From the NCBI GenBank assembly GCA_020091685.1, contig CM034603.1, positions 5,151,848-5,215,847 of the forward strand: a stretch of DNA of 64,000 bases, given 5' to 3'. The notes under the pieces are model-generated. The model saw only the letters and a list, made by a program, of their open reading frames with translations. It was not told the DNA's origin and searched no databases. Both the position numbers and the translations under genes were made by a program. This document shows, piece after piece, positions 1 through 11,828 of this stretch (the stretch's first letter is position 1; every line of letters begins with the position of its first letter). This DNA is from Lutjanus erythropterus (taxonomy: Eukaryota; Chordata; Actinopteri; Lutjaniformes; Lutjanidae).

Positions 1-448
1 TTATTTAGAACAGAAGCCTGAAAAAAATAACACACCATAATCATTTTAATATGACTTTGAATCAAAATGAGAATAATGATGGAAAAATGACCCTTATCTC
101 TAATATCACAATTGCAATATCAGTCAAAATAACTAATTAGATCTTTCTTCAAAATTGTTCAGCTCAAATATGGATGGATCCTTCCTAAGTCCCACCCCTT
201 TTTGCGCTGTGCTTTTCAAGTACTGTACCTGTTTCTTGTACGTACATATGCTATGTGCTAGACTCATCTATGTTGAAAAGAAAACCATATGAGTTTGCTA
301 ATGTCAAAGCATTATTATTATTTATTATTTATTATTATTTATTATTTTAAATCATGTTAATCATCGTTTGTTTTCTGTAGCAGCTCTTCAAAAGGCTCCC
401 CTTTATGAAAACTCTACTTGTTGACCTTTGACCTGTGATATGATCACA
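1..448. other. 3' flank of CRYZ copy A
   Basis: AT-rich sequence with no gene seen. On the minus strand it lies just downstream of the CRYZ-A stop codon. A run of TTATTATTT units at about 311-347 gives several AATAAA hexamers on the minus strand, about 100-130 bases past the stop, which could act as poly(A) signals. Similarity to the 3' flank of CRYZ copy B begins at about 395 (compare about 11770), marking one edge of the duplicated unit. Confidence 0.5.
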
Positions 449-1259
449 TCATTTCATGGTCAGGACTATCTTCCCAGCAGCTCCAGGAGACTCTATGATG
501 TCATGGTGGGCCTGGGCAGCCTTCTCAAGAGGGTACTTGGAACCGACAACTGGACGCAGCCAACCAGCTTCCATCCCTGCGAAGAGCAGCGCCGCACACT
601 CCTTGTTCTCCTCCTGAGAGAGGACAGGAAGAGGTGCACAACATTTTTTTTTTTTATTTAACTAACTGGAACATCGTATAAGGTTTTCTTGACTCAATTA
701 TTGTTGTTTATACTATCACGTGATCATTGTTAGCATTGGCAGGGTCTAACTTTAGTCCAATTTAACCCCACCAGCAGCTGATACATACAACAACTTATTC
801 AGTTGTCATTCATGTTGGTTGCACACAGCTCCACAGTGTGTGTGGGCTTTGAAATCTATTTATCTATCTAAACCGTGGCTTATGTGATGTTGCTGCTTTG
901 TACCGGTGTAGCGTTGAAAACGAGCACTCCTGTGACGCTGCTCTCTTTAACCATGATGTCTGCTGGGTTGATCTCTACGGAGCCTCTGGAGCCGATGATC
1001 TAAAGAAGCAGACAGATGAAAAAGTATGTAGACATGTACAGGAATGAGCTTGACTGGGATGCAACTGCTGCTGATATCATGAAACATGATGTCATCCAGA
1101 GCAAAAGGACTCCTGGTGGTGAGGTAAAGACCCTGAACTGTAGTTCTACTGACCACAACACGTCCTCCTTTGGCCATCATCTGGAGGTCTTTACTGAGGT
1201 TGGTATTTGCCAGCATCTCCACTATCACATCTATGCCTCTGCCTCCTGTGGCTTCCTGG

Positions 1260-1299
<40 letters not shown>

Positions 1300-4200
1300 T
1301 CTTGGTGATTTTCTCCCTGTTTTAAAACAAATATCTGTACTTTCTGCTCCTTACTTTTTCAAAAAAGCCTTGTTACTTTAGTTTTAATGCATTTCAGGGG
1401 AGTTATTGATTTTATTTTTTATTTTGCGTCATTGCAAGCTGCCTCGCCGACATCAAGATTTCAGCCTAAGTGGATGGGACAATACCACTTAGAACAGATG
1501 ATTTCTTGGTGTATCCGTCAGTGAATAACACGCAGAACAGATGCAACATGACATAAATGATGTAACAACACGGAAATTATGTAAAAAAGATGAAAAACAA
1601 CATAGAAGAGGTGACAAGACATAACAAGATGAAAAAGGTACGTATATCAAAATTAAAAATGATGACAAAAAAACAATGTAAAGCACGAAAAGCAGCGTAA
1701 AAGATGTAACAAGGCAAACAAGCCATAATAAGACGTAATGGATGTTAAAGGACAGAAAACGATGTAGTAAGATGACAAACAACCTAAAAGACCTAACAAG
1801 ACAAAAAGGAAATAAGATGAAAAATCACGTAAAAGATGTAATAAGATGACAAACAATATAAAAGACATAAGACAAAAAAAACATAACCACACAAAACAGA
1901 CAGAGGGAGAGTCGACCACTGAAGAAGGTGAGGTTCAGTTAACTTTACATAACAGAGGGTGACTTTGTGGGTGTGGCTCTCTCCCCATCCATCAACTCAT
2001 CAGCCCAGCAGTACTTAAGCCCTGGTTTTTCATCCACTCACTGTCTGATCATTCCTGCTACCAAGTTTCATCCTGGTGTTTTTGACTTAACAACTAGCTT
2101 TTGTTTCTCTGTACCTAAAGCATCACCTTTAACCAATCAGTCTGCCTGCCCATGTCTCTGCCAGCCACATCATTTCAAGCTCTGGCCTTGTCTGCCCGCC
2201 ATCCATCCGTCATTCATCTACGTTTTATAATAAAGCCCTGCGCTGATCATCTTAACACTGTCTCCGTCCTGCTTCTGGGTTCACCTGGTAAACGAAACAG
2301 TGTGTGTGTGTGTGTGTACCATGATTCTGTCTGTGTAGCCCTCTTCTCTGTGATTGAAGGCCAGGTGAGCTCCGTTTTTGAGAACCGTCTTCATTCCCTC
2401 CGGTGTCCCTGCCGTCCCCAACACCCTGAGACCCAGAGCACGGGACAACTGGCACACTGCCACGCCAGTCTAAACACACACACACAAACACATGTGATGC
2501 AGATGTGGGCACCATTTACATTTTTTAATGTACTGTACATACCATGGTGTACTATAGAAAGAAGAGAAAGACAAAAACAGAGACAATAAATGCACCCCTC
2601 CACTGGCTCCATGGATGAGGACAGTTTCTCCAGCCTTGGCGTGGGCTCTGAAACACACACCAGTTAACACATTTTAGTCAGACCTCAATGTAATTAACTA
2701 GCTTGGGTAAAGGGTAAGTCTGGTGTTTTCTGTAGTTTCCTTAGTGTAAACAAATTCCATGAAAAGACTGAAAGCAGTGATGTGTTAGTGTGTTTCTCAG
2801 TGCTGTCTCACTTCCCCACTCAGCCCCAAGACATCTGACAAAACTATAAAGACAGTTCATAACTTCACAGCACACACTGATGCACCAAAATATTAATTAC
2901 ACAATCCAATATTTAAAGGTACTATGCTATGAAGTGAACTGCAGTCAGGATCTTACACGTGAAGAAATAAAGTTCGTAACTAGGACTTCTTCAGCTTGTC
3001 CCCATAGGAGAACTATTTTTGGTTTCTGGTAGAACGTTTTTAATGTTCCATTTAAAACCCTTTCAGAGAGTTCTGCTATCTCTCCATCAGGTACTTGGTA
3101 CTCTTATCAAACTGGCTTTAACATTTAATGACATCTTTATGACAAGTCCACTTTAACTGAAGTCTGTGGAATTATTCATGACACTATTACAAAAGAATCT
3201 GACAGTGTAATGAAACTTAATGACATTAATGACAAGTCTAAAATGTACAACTTTACTTGAGGTCAAGGGAAATATTCATGACACACTTATAACGGTCTTA
3301 TGACAGCCAGGGTCAAAACCAACCACAGGTGACAGTTCAGTGTAATGTTAAAACATAAAGCTAAATGCTCTCTTTGAGTTTGATAATGTCAGGTTGTCAT
3401 AACAAAGACATTAATGTCAATTTTTCATAAAGACATCTCAAACAATGTCAGCTTTGCATTACAAATGAAACAATTCACAAATTAACACTCAAGTCATAAA
3501 CATTCATTAAAAACGCCTTCATGGTCATGACAGGTGTCAAGACATGGTTATGACAGTGTAATGACAGTCTTATGCTGGATTCCGACCTGTGACACCTCCT
3601 GAAAAAGTTAACCAACGTGGTGAGGTCTTACTTGTGAACCAGAGCTCTGTAGGCAGAGAAGTAAGGGATCCCTATGGCTGCACCCTGGGTGAAGTCTAAG
3701 GCGTCGGGCAGTTTGTGGACACACTCATCAGCTGCTACAGTGTACTCTGCATAACCTCCACTAACTGTGGCTGTGGTGAACACACGGTCTCCTGCCTGGA
3801 AAACACACACACACAATTATATACCTCCCATTATATCATTCATACTTGAGAATTGGGACAAAACAGTATTTTGAGCAGGTTTTGATTTTTACTCTTCAGT
3901 CATGCTTGAAAATATATTTTAAAAGATCAAACTCTTGGCTATTAAACCTTGTAGGAGGCCAACCTCCCAGTGATTACATTTTTTATTAAATGTAATGTCA
4001 CCTGGACAGAGCTACTGTATGTGTGTGTGCACTGAAGGTGGTATTTGACTGTGTAAATCATTACATGGTGTTCACTGTGTGTGTGTATTGGAGGCGGGTG
4101 TTCATGTCAGTGTGTGAGAGACAGTAGGAGAGAGAGTAAAGTATTCAAAAGCAGAGCTGTCAAAAGTACACACATTCTTTACTCAATTAGAAGAACAAAT

Positions 4201-7200
4201 ACTTGTGCAAAAAAAAAAGACTCTAGTAAAAGTAGACATGCTGAATCAACTTTTAGTAAAAGTGAAAAAGTGCAGGTTCTGAAATGTACCCAAAACATAA
4301 GAGAGTGATCATGATAGGTCAGTGCAAAGCATTTGAAATCTACATGTTGTATTATAACTATGCATAATGGCTGCCCTCTACTGGTTGAAACCTGGTTATT
4401 GCAATTGAATTTTGCTATTGGCTGATCTGGAGGCACGTGATGTATATGGCGGCAGCTTTCGTAGCAGCTCCCCCTAACCCAGTGGCGGCTGGTCAATAGA
4501 GGGCGCTAGGCCACCGCCCCACATCTCCTCACATCCTAGAACTTCAGTGAAAAAGACTTAATTGCTTTGAAACATATATTGTATTTTTTTTTTAATGAGT
4601 ATGTATGTAATTAGTGAGTAAAGTGCTAAATTTGCAGTAAAATGAGTTGTTAAAATTGTTTTACATTGTTTGTAGTTACTGGTCACTTGTCACATGTTTA
4701 CAGCTTAGGGTGCAATTTTTTTGCCCATTGACTCTCACTATAAGTTGTACATGTCCTCTTCAATCCTCTCAATACAAGAGATAGGAGGTTGATGGGGCGC
4801 ACAGAACCTGCGCCATCAGCATTCATCTGAACGCTGCTGGTTTATACATCATCAACCTCTGGGTGGCAGCAGAGAGCAACTGGCTCCATCTACATCTGAC
4901 AATAAAACAAATCAGTGATGTCACTAGAAACAAGGTGTTTTAGAAGGAGAACATTATAAGAGAAGCTCAGATTTAAAGAACCTGGACCTGATCAGCCCAA
5001 CTTCATAAACCAACACCGATCAGAGGAAGATGATAAACTCTCTGAGGAGAACACAGAGACAGTGGAACTCTGCAGCAGCTGGACAACAAACACCTCACAC
5101 ACTGGTACCAGGTGATCTTCAGAGAGGTGAGCTGTGATAGATAAAGTATTCAGAACGTTCACTTCAGTAAAAGCATTAACACCACACTGTAACACAAGCA
5201 AAAGCCCTCCACTAAAAACCTTACTTGAGTAAAAGTATGTAAACATTATCAGCTGTTCTCAGTATGAAAAGTAAAAGTAACCACTGTGCAGTAAAATGTT
5301 TCCTGTCAGTAACTAGTAACTGTACCTGTCAGGTAAATGTAGTGGAGTAAAAAAGTTGAGCAGAACTATAAAGTGGCATAAAATAGATGTAATGGAGAAA
5401 TTCTACTTAAGTACAGATACTTAAGTAAATGTACTTAGTTACATCCCCCCACTGGAGATGATAGAAGCTGAATGTGTAGTGTTGGTCTGTTACAAACTTT
5501 TAAATATATATAAACTTTGAAAAGACATTTAACCAGAGAGCCACTGAGAAATCTGCATCTCTCAAGGATAGTTTTTTTGTACAAAAAGTAGATTTAAAGC
5601 CACAAGATTGCAGTTTTAAATGTATAACACCATATTTTTATTTATTTATTCTTAAATTGTTATTTTGTCATAGGTTTTAGTGTGTTCATAATTTTCTTAC
5701 ATTGTCTGGTTTGTGTTTATCAGATTTCTTTCACACTTATTGATGTACTTTTTGCTGACTTCAGTCTTTCACCATAATAAATTGTAGCATAAAATATAAT
5801 TATTATAAAGGATTTGCAGTAATTTAAATACCTTAACTTATGTTAAAGTTCCATTAAGCTATTAAAATTATTCATTCAGCTCAGCAAATACGGTCTTTTC
5901 ACACATTAAAATAGACTGGTGTGATACTTTAACATGTTTCCCTGATTTTATATTAATGATCACATGATAAATACGTGGGTTTCAGCACAGCGGTGAAGTT
6001 AGTTTTATGTTGGAAATATGAGTAGACAGGTGGATCTAGAGGCCCGATCCTGGAAGAATGATTCCTGTCCCATCCCATTCCCATCAACCCACGACATTAC
6101 ACACGTTTTACATATAAATAAACTGACCTATTACTTTATTATTATGATTTCATATAAAAATGGCATGGATGTGTTTTATAGTGACTGTCACAGCTCCAGC
6201 AGACTCTCTGTGTTCCAGCACAGACACAGACAGTAGATGCTAGATAGATAGATAGCAGCTGCTGATGGCTGGTTAGCTCAGGCGCTCCTCCTCCCTGCCT
6301 AACCATAACCCGCCTCAGTTCCTTTTCTTTCTTTTTTTTTTTTTTTTTAATGTTTTAGCAATTTTCATAATTATGCCATTGGTGGAGTTAGATCTGATCT
6401 CAGATCTGGGGATGAAATTCCACTTTAAATGTGCTCTCTATATAAATTGGGACTGGATTTCGATACTTAACCAAAAAAACTGAATGTACAATTTAAGTTT
6501 CTATATGTGGCATGAGACGTAGTGGTTCCTGTCATTTTGTTTGAAGTAATCTGATTGGCTGTAGCTCCTGACGCTGGTCTGATTCACTGAAGGCCTCTGG
6601 ATTGTTTTTTTTTTCTCACCCTAATGGTGACATTTGACCATGTAAGCACTTTCAGTAGCTAGGGTGTGTCTTATATAACAAGTCAATGCCTGTGTTTCAA
6701 CATGATTGTTGATCTTGAGGGCTGAATCTATTTTCCTCCTCTAAGCCGGTGTTATAATCAGTAATAACACACTACCATCAGACAGCTGGAGAACATACAT
6801 TAACACATGTTTCAATGACATCATAAAGAATGCTGCATGTCTTTATAAGCAAAATAAAGTAAATATAGAATGTATCCACCTGTAATTCTGTCTTTAGTGT
6901 TTGTTAATCAGACCTTCACTGCAGTGACTCCTTCTCCAGTAGCTTCCACCACTCCAGCCACGTCTGTGCCCGGGGTGTACGGCAGGGGGGGGCCTGGCGT
7001 ACGTCCCAGCACGTATGTAAGTGTCCACAGGGTTCACTCCACAGGCGTGGACACGAATCAACACCTGCAAAACATGATGAGCGGTGGATGTGGATGAAGA
7101 CACAGTTCAAATCATATATTGATCCACAGGGAAAAACATTACAGGTGCTCCCATTCAGGAATAGAAATATATATAAGCACAGAGAAATAATGTGACATAG

Positions 7201-8766
7201 AAAATAGAAATAATAAGTATGTAAAATATGTGCATTACACTAGGATACATTATAACAATATATATATAGAAAATGAAGATGTGTAAAAGTATGTATGCTA
7301 CTATATACAATAGCAGTCAAATGTTTGAACTTCTCTTTGAGCCTCAATTCAATTCAATATCTTTTCTTTATTTTTACTATTTTTCTACACTGCAGATTCA
7401 TACTGAAGACATGGAAACTATGAGATGTGGAGTTATATGGAATTATGCAGTAAATAAAAAAAACAAAAAACAAACAAACAAGGCATAATATGTTTTTGCT
7501 TCTTAATAATTTTAAAAGACTCACACCGTGTTCTGCACTTGCAATCAAAGATTTATTAACATCACTGTTATTACATTTTTGCAGAGGAGAGTGTGCAAGA
7601 GTCTTTTTGCATTTTATTGTTGACCTACACACCTGTCAGCCTACAAGTGCGCAATAAGTTTTGCTCTTTGATATTTTAGGTTCTTTAGCCCAAAAATTGC
7701 TCAAAATATACCCAAATTGATGAAAAAACACCCAAATACTATCTAGAATAAAGAATACAAATTAACTCATAAACAATTTCAATAGCATTGTGGTGCATAA
7801 CATTTTTTCAATATGACTTAATATTAAAACAATGATTTACATGTTCACATGTGGGCTTACAGATAGGTTACATTGTACAATGCAGCTATATAATATTTGT
7901 CTTTTCTGTGCTCTGCCTTATAAATATAGAAAAATAAAGGAACAACAAAAATAATCTAACTTCGTCAAGTGCTACAAGCCTGAGAGTTTGCCAAATTTAA
8001 GTGCACTAACCACATATAAACGCATGAAGAGGGTGAAAGTGAAGCCCACACAATCCAATTCCATTAAAAAGCCAATTAAATAATGAAGTTGTAATTTTAC
8101 AAGCCTTATTATGTTATAATGTAAGGACTGATTTGATTGCCACAGAAAAAAGTCATATGAAAGTTCAGCTGAGTCATTCGATGTGTTCACATACCTTAAG
8201 TAAACATTTCATAAATATATTTTTTAACATGCTGTAATTTTTAATGCATTTAAAAACCAACCTAACTCTAAACCCACCCAAATTCTGTCCAACTCCCCAA
8301 GCCCATTTTAACCCGCACAATGTAACCTAGAGCAGCCCAGCTGGGCGGAAAAACTGTCCGATCTGGCAACACGGGCCACCTTTTACTTTGATGACAGATT
8401 TCCTCATTACTAAGAGATTATGAACCATTTCTTATTACAAAAAAAGAAAACACTGAATGAGAAATGTGTCCAAAAGTTTGACTGATACTGTATACAACAG
8501 TGTATATGAACAATAAAAATAAACAACAATGCTGATTCTGGATGAATGATAGTATCTTGTAAAGTTCTGTGTAAATTTTATCGATACAGAAGCATGATCT
8601 ATAAAAGTTGGAGGGTGAAGTTCTGTCTGATGCAGCCTGTTGAATGTGTGACGGTCTGTCTTACCTGTCTGTGTCCCGGATGAGGGACAGTCACATCGGA
8701 TCGCAGTTTGAGCACCGACGGAGCTCCAAACTCACTGACCCTGACGGCTCTCATCAGCTTCATCAT
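449..8766 (-). CDS. cryz: CRYZ copy A: zeta-crystallin / quinone oxidoreductase, 8 exons, frameshifted in exon 2
   Basis: Zeta-crystallin is a cytosolic, zinc-free medium-chain dehydrogenase that reduces quinones with NADPH. Exons on the minus strand: 8665-8766, 6914-7064, 3632-3795, 2596-2647, 2320-2469, 1154-1255, 904-999, 449-613. All introns start GT and end AG. The start gives [10 protein letters not shown]; the end gives GKIVLTMK and TGA. The nucleotide-binding loop reads GASGGTG, with Thr where copy B and human have Val. Exon 2 is 151 bp against 153 in copy B because of a C8 run. The shift leads to a TAG early in exon 3 after about 95 residues. All other exons keep length and phase, so this is either a young pseudogene or a homopolymer error in the assembly. 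Exon 7 has drifted (NPAD where copy B and human have PRD). Confidence 0.85.
1261..1297. repeat. (AC)n microsatellite against CRYZ-A exon 6 acceptor
   Basis: A perfect AC dinucleotide run on the plus strand. On the coding strand it reads (GT)n followed by TTCCAG and exon 6, so the repeat stands in for the usual polypyrimidine tract. The same arrangement occurs at 13408-13446 in copy B. Confidence 0.95.
1530..1895. repeat. Degenerate purine-rich minisatellite, CRYZ-A intron 5
   Basis: Diverged tandem copies of a unit of roughly 30-35 bp built from GATGTAATAAGATGACAAAC-like words. The long minus-strand open frames here are low-complexity Phe/Leu/Ser/Cys strings and are not coding. Confidence 0.6.
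3110..3590. repeat. Degenerate repeat rich in TCATGACA / TTATGACA words
   Basis: The words TAATGACA, TTATGACA, TCATGACA and their complements recur many times just downstream of CRYZ-A exon 3. This looks like an old imperfect repeat or decayed palindromic transposon. No TIRs or target duplication could be set with confidence. Confidence 0.4.
4135..5455. mobile_element. Teleost AGTAAAAGTA-type repeat with nested insertions, CRYZ-A intron 2
   Basis: Both ends carry AGTAAAAGTA / TACTTAAGTAAATGTACTTA words and the right end reads into CCCCCCACTG. This is the pattern of a very common non-autonomous teleost element whose better preserved relative lies at 57961-58600. The middle (about 4480-4900) holds a second unrelated repeat starting CCCAGTGGCGGCTGGTC. 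No coding capacity was seen. Confidence 0.6.
5456..6913. other. Remainder of CRYZ-A intron 2
   Basis: AT-rich intron sequence with a short TAGA microsatellite at about 6240-6254 and a T run near 6330. No gene, RNA gene or clear mobile element was seen. Confidence 0.5.
6914..7064 (-). pseudogene. cryz: Frameshift lesion in CRYZ-A exon 2
   Basis: The exon opens with [20 protein letters not shown], matching copy B with one change, then meets eight consecutive C residues (G run at about 6985-6992 on the plus strand). Exon 2 is 2 bp short of copy B, so the reading frame is lost before the [11 protein letters not shown] block. That block is still perfectly legible in the neighbouring frame. The donor is GTCTGA in both copies. 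Because only one event is needed and the rest of the exon is conserved, a miscounted homopolymer is a serious alternative to real gene death. Confidence 0.75.
7065..8664. other. CRYZ-A intron 1
   Basis: About 1.6 kb of AT-rich intron (copy B has only 0.85 kb here). Nothing recognisable was found; open frames in it are short, low complexity and lack family resemblance. Confidence 0.5.
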
Positions 8767-9060
8767 GTCTGCACCCTGTGGATGAAGAGGCGACGGGTTT
8801 GGAAACTTCAGAGAGGCGAGTCCCTTCAGCGATATTTATTTCTCAGGAGGGTGAGAGCAAGACCCGCCCTCCTCTGTCTCTGATTGGCTTACCCTGATAT
8901 TCTGGTTCATTTTACTTTGCAAACCTTTTCAACAAAATAACAAATAACCCAGACTGAAAACAAATACTAGAAGAAATTAAGAATTATTGAACCAACTTAA
9001 GACTGTCAGAATCCCTGTGACTGCTCAATCACAGAAAAAAGCATTATTTCAGGAAATAAA
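8767..9060 (-). promoter_or_regulatory. Probable CRYZ-A promoter region
   Basis: Sequence just upstream of the CRYZ-A start codon. It contains GATTGGCT at about 8881, which is ATTGG, an inverted CCAAT box, on the plus strand, and a GC-richer patch including CCCGCCCTCC. It lacks the TCTCGCGAGA pair found at the copy B start. Promoter function is inferred from position only. Confidence 0.35.
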
Positions 9061-9589
9061 TAGGGGAGGCTGGGGGCAATTGCGACAGGGAGCTATTGTA
9101 TATTACTCAGTTCCTCCAATCAGAAAGCTGGAGTGATGGTTTCTTACTCTGCACATGTTCAGTAGGATTCTGGTAAGGAACAGGATCATTTCATCTCACC
9201 TTAACTTTTTCTATTTTTTCTGTGATTATCCAGTTTGTTTGTTTTTTATTGTTTGTTTGTTTTGTTTTTTACAGAACAGGGTGAAAGTTCACAAATATGG
9301 TTTAGAAAAGCAAATCTGATGCCCTGTTGAGCTTCTCATAGGTTTGCTGCTTTGATAAAGAAGAGAGAAAAGACATTTTATTCCAGCACATTATCATGGG
9401 TGTTAATCCAAACCATTTATTACTCTGTATTACAGAAATATCTAAACACATCCTGATGATGTCACCCATCGCAGCTCATGTCCAAGAGCAAATGAAGCCA
9501 TGATCTTGGTGTCCAGTTTCCAGGCTTGTTAGAACATTAATTTTATACAGTGAATGTGCATCATTAAAAAACTGCCAATTCATGAATTA

Positions 9590-10130
9590 TGTTGCAGATT
9601 GACTAGTCCAAACCAAATGTGAGACATCTGCCAGATGTGCAGATCATGCGTTGATCGGGCCAGGACCATATCTGTATGTCCACGTGACATGTACATCAGG
9701 CATCAATATCTGGACATCTGGGGGACAGGTGCGGAAAATCAACCTGACATTTGTGATTATAGAGACAGTGCAAGAGAGGTGCTAAATTAGGGTTAACCCT
9801 CCTGTGGAAGTCAACATTAGATGTTCAGAAGACATCATAAAAAGACATCATAAAAACGTTCCACTCCAACATCCATTCCAGCTCCTCAGGGCACGTCTTG
9901 CCGACGGCCGATAAGACAATCAAAGGATGTCTTTTGGCTGTATCAGTATCTGTATCAGTGGGAAGACAAAATGACGTCACATCCGTTTAAATATTATAGA
10001 GTCTTACATGTATCCACACGAGCAGAGAGTCGTGACTCACTCAGGACGGCCGATACAGTGGAACCAGGACCAGTGACAAGTGGCAGAGGAGGGTTTTTTT
10101 TATCCAACCCACTCATCCTCACCCAGTCTG
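9590..10130. other. Diverged duplicate of the DARS2 5' flank
   Basis: Short blocks match 18060-18260 in the same order: GTTGCAGATTGACTAGT (9592 and 18061), TGACGTCACATCCGTTTA (9972 and 18094), a block beginning TATCCACACGAGCAGAG (compare CATCCACATGAGCAGAG) and CAGTGGAACCAG (compare CTGCGGAACCAG). The duplication that made two CRYZ genes therefore seems to have included part of the divergent DARS2 promoter. No DARS2 exon 1 follows here. Confidence 0.65.
9972..9979. promoter_or_regulatory. CRE palindrome TGACGTCA, duplicated copy
   Basis: An exact cAMP-response-element palindrome inside the duplicated flank, followed by CATCCGTTTA exactly as at 18094-18101. About 1.2 kb upstream of CRYZ-A. Binding is not shown. 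Confidence 0.5.
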
Positions 10131-11760
10131 TCATGATACCAAATGTCAAAACCTGGTGTCATTCTGCTCTGTCAGCCTTCCTTGAATAAATGAGTCTTTC
10201 TGTGAAATGTTTTTGGTTTGTACACACAGTCTCCATCAAGCAGATTAGATACTTCTCTGTTTTAATTACATGTCTCCAGAAAGTGCCATTTCAGTTCAGT
10301 CCCTGTCATGAGTCAGAGCTCACAGGTACACTGAAGAACAGGCTGCCTGTGTGTGTCAGCAGGTACACACACCCCCTACTGGCAACAACAGAGAGCTGCA
10401 CCTACCTCCTACTCTGTTTCCACTTGAAAAAAAAAGGTGCACTCTCCTCACATCCAGCTCACTGTAGATCATTTGAAACTCAGCACAGTTCAACATTACA
10501 TCTCTGTTAATATGATACTGGCTTTGTGTCTCTTAGAAATAATGCAAAGGTGCTAATTGGGGAAAATGACAAAATGTCCAATAAATATAAAAAGCTGCTC
10601 CTAGAGGAAAGCTATGATATATTAATGTACTTTCATTGACCCTATAGTGTTAAGTTTTTGTTCACTCAGATTTTTTTTATTTAGCTTACCGTTATTTAAC
10701 CATGTAAATCAACTGAGAACCAGTTCTCATCTAAAATAAACAATCTGGCCAAGCAGCAGTGACAGTCAGTGGTACCAATATCTGGTCTGGCCCACAGACA
10801 ATATCCTCTCCTTCAGTAGTTTTTGTTTTGTTAACCTTCCATTTACTTTTTATCTACCATTTTGAGTGTATGAGATTGCAGTGACTCAGCAGTCTACACT
10901 GTGACTAAAGGGTTGGTCAGTGTAACAGATCACAGTGACTCAGCAACTTGCTACAATCAGCACAGAGGTCAAAGTCACAGCTGTTATACTTGTTTCTGTT
11001 CAGGTTGATGTGCTGCCTTCATTTAACCTCTATGCAGATGACACCTGATTTTTACCTCATTATCCACTGATGAAGCAGGACAGTGGTGGCCTAAAGGTTT
11101 GAGAAGCAGACTTGGGATTGAAAGGATGCCCTCGAACAAGGTGGAGCTGGAGCTGCTCAGTGACCAGCAGACCAGACTGTGTCTGAGCAGCTCCTAATGA
11201 AGCATTATCTAATGCTAACTTTTAGCAAATGAAGTAGCCTTTAACTTTCTCTCTTTCACCTTAATTTCTTTATCCTACATGTCAATATTGTTTAATAGGA
11301 CTGCCACAAAAATGTTTCAAAAAGCATCTTTTTTTAATGAATCTACTTTATTTTTATTTACAATTTGCAGCATATAAAATGATTTCATTTACTTTGCCTT
11401 CTTTGATTTCTCAGGCACAGATCACATTTCAGAATTTAAGAATATTTAATATATTTTGTACTTAGAAATGCTTGTTTAAAGGCATGATGGTATTTCTACT
11501 GCTAATCCTCAGTAACGATCACAGTGAGTGCAACACATACAGTTGTACAATTTGCTTCAGGGATATCGTGTTTATTCACTTCATGTGTCTGCTCGATGTA
11601 AATCAGCAGTTTTTTGCCAGTGCACCTCATTTTTCAGAGGAGAATATGTTAATACTGTTTTCAGAGTGTTCTGCTGCCCCCAAGTGGCTAAAAAAATCAG
11701 TTAATACAACTTTAAAGATGACATTAATTTTATGTTTTGTTATTGTACTCTAGTCACACT
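10131..11760. other. Spacer between the CRYZ copies
   Basis: AT-rich sequence without a supported gene. Short open frames (for example 11472-11753) have no recognisable domain. The duplicated unit resumes at about 11770 with the 3' flank of CRYZ-B. A TTTATT at 11571-11576 is a possible poly(A) signal for CRYZ-B on the minus strand. Confidence 0.5.
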
Positions 11761-11828
11761 CTATTCTCCCCTTTATGAAGAGCCAAAACCGTACTTGTTG
11801 ACCTTTGACCTGTGATAAGATCACATCA

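Noticed and set aside
1489-1919. Minus-strand frames rich in Phe, Leu, Cys and Ser that look like membrane proteins
   Set aside because: They read through a purine-rich degenerate minisatellite; composition explains the hydrophobic look.
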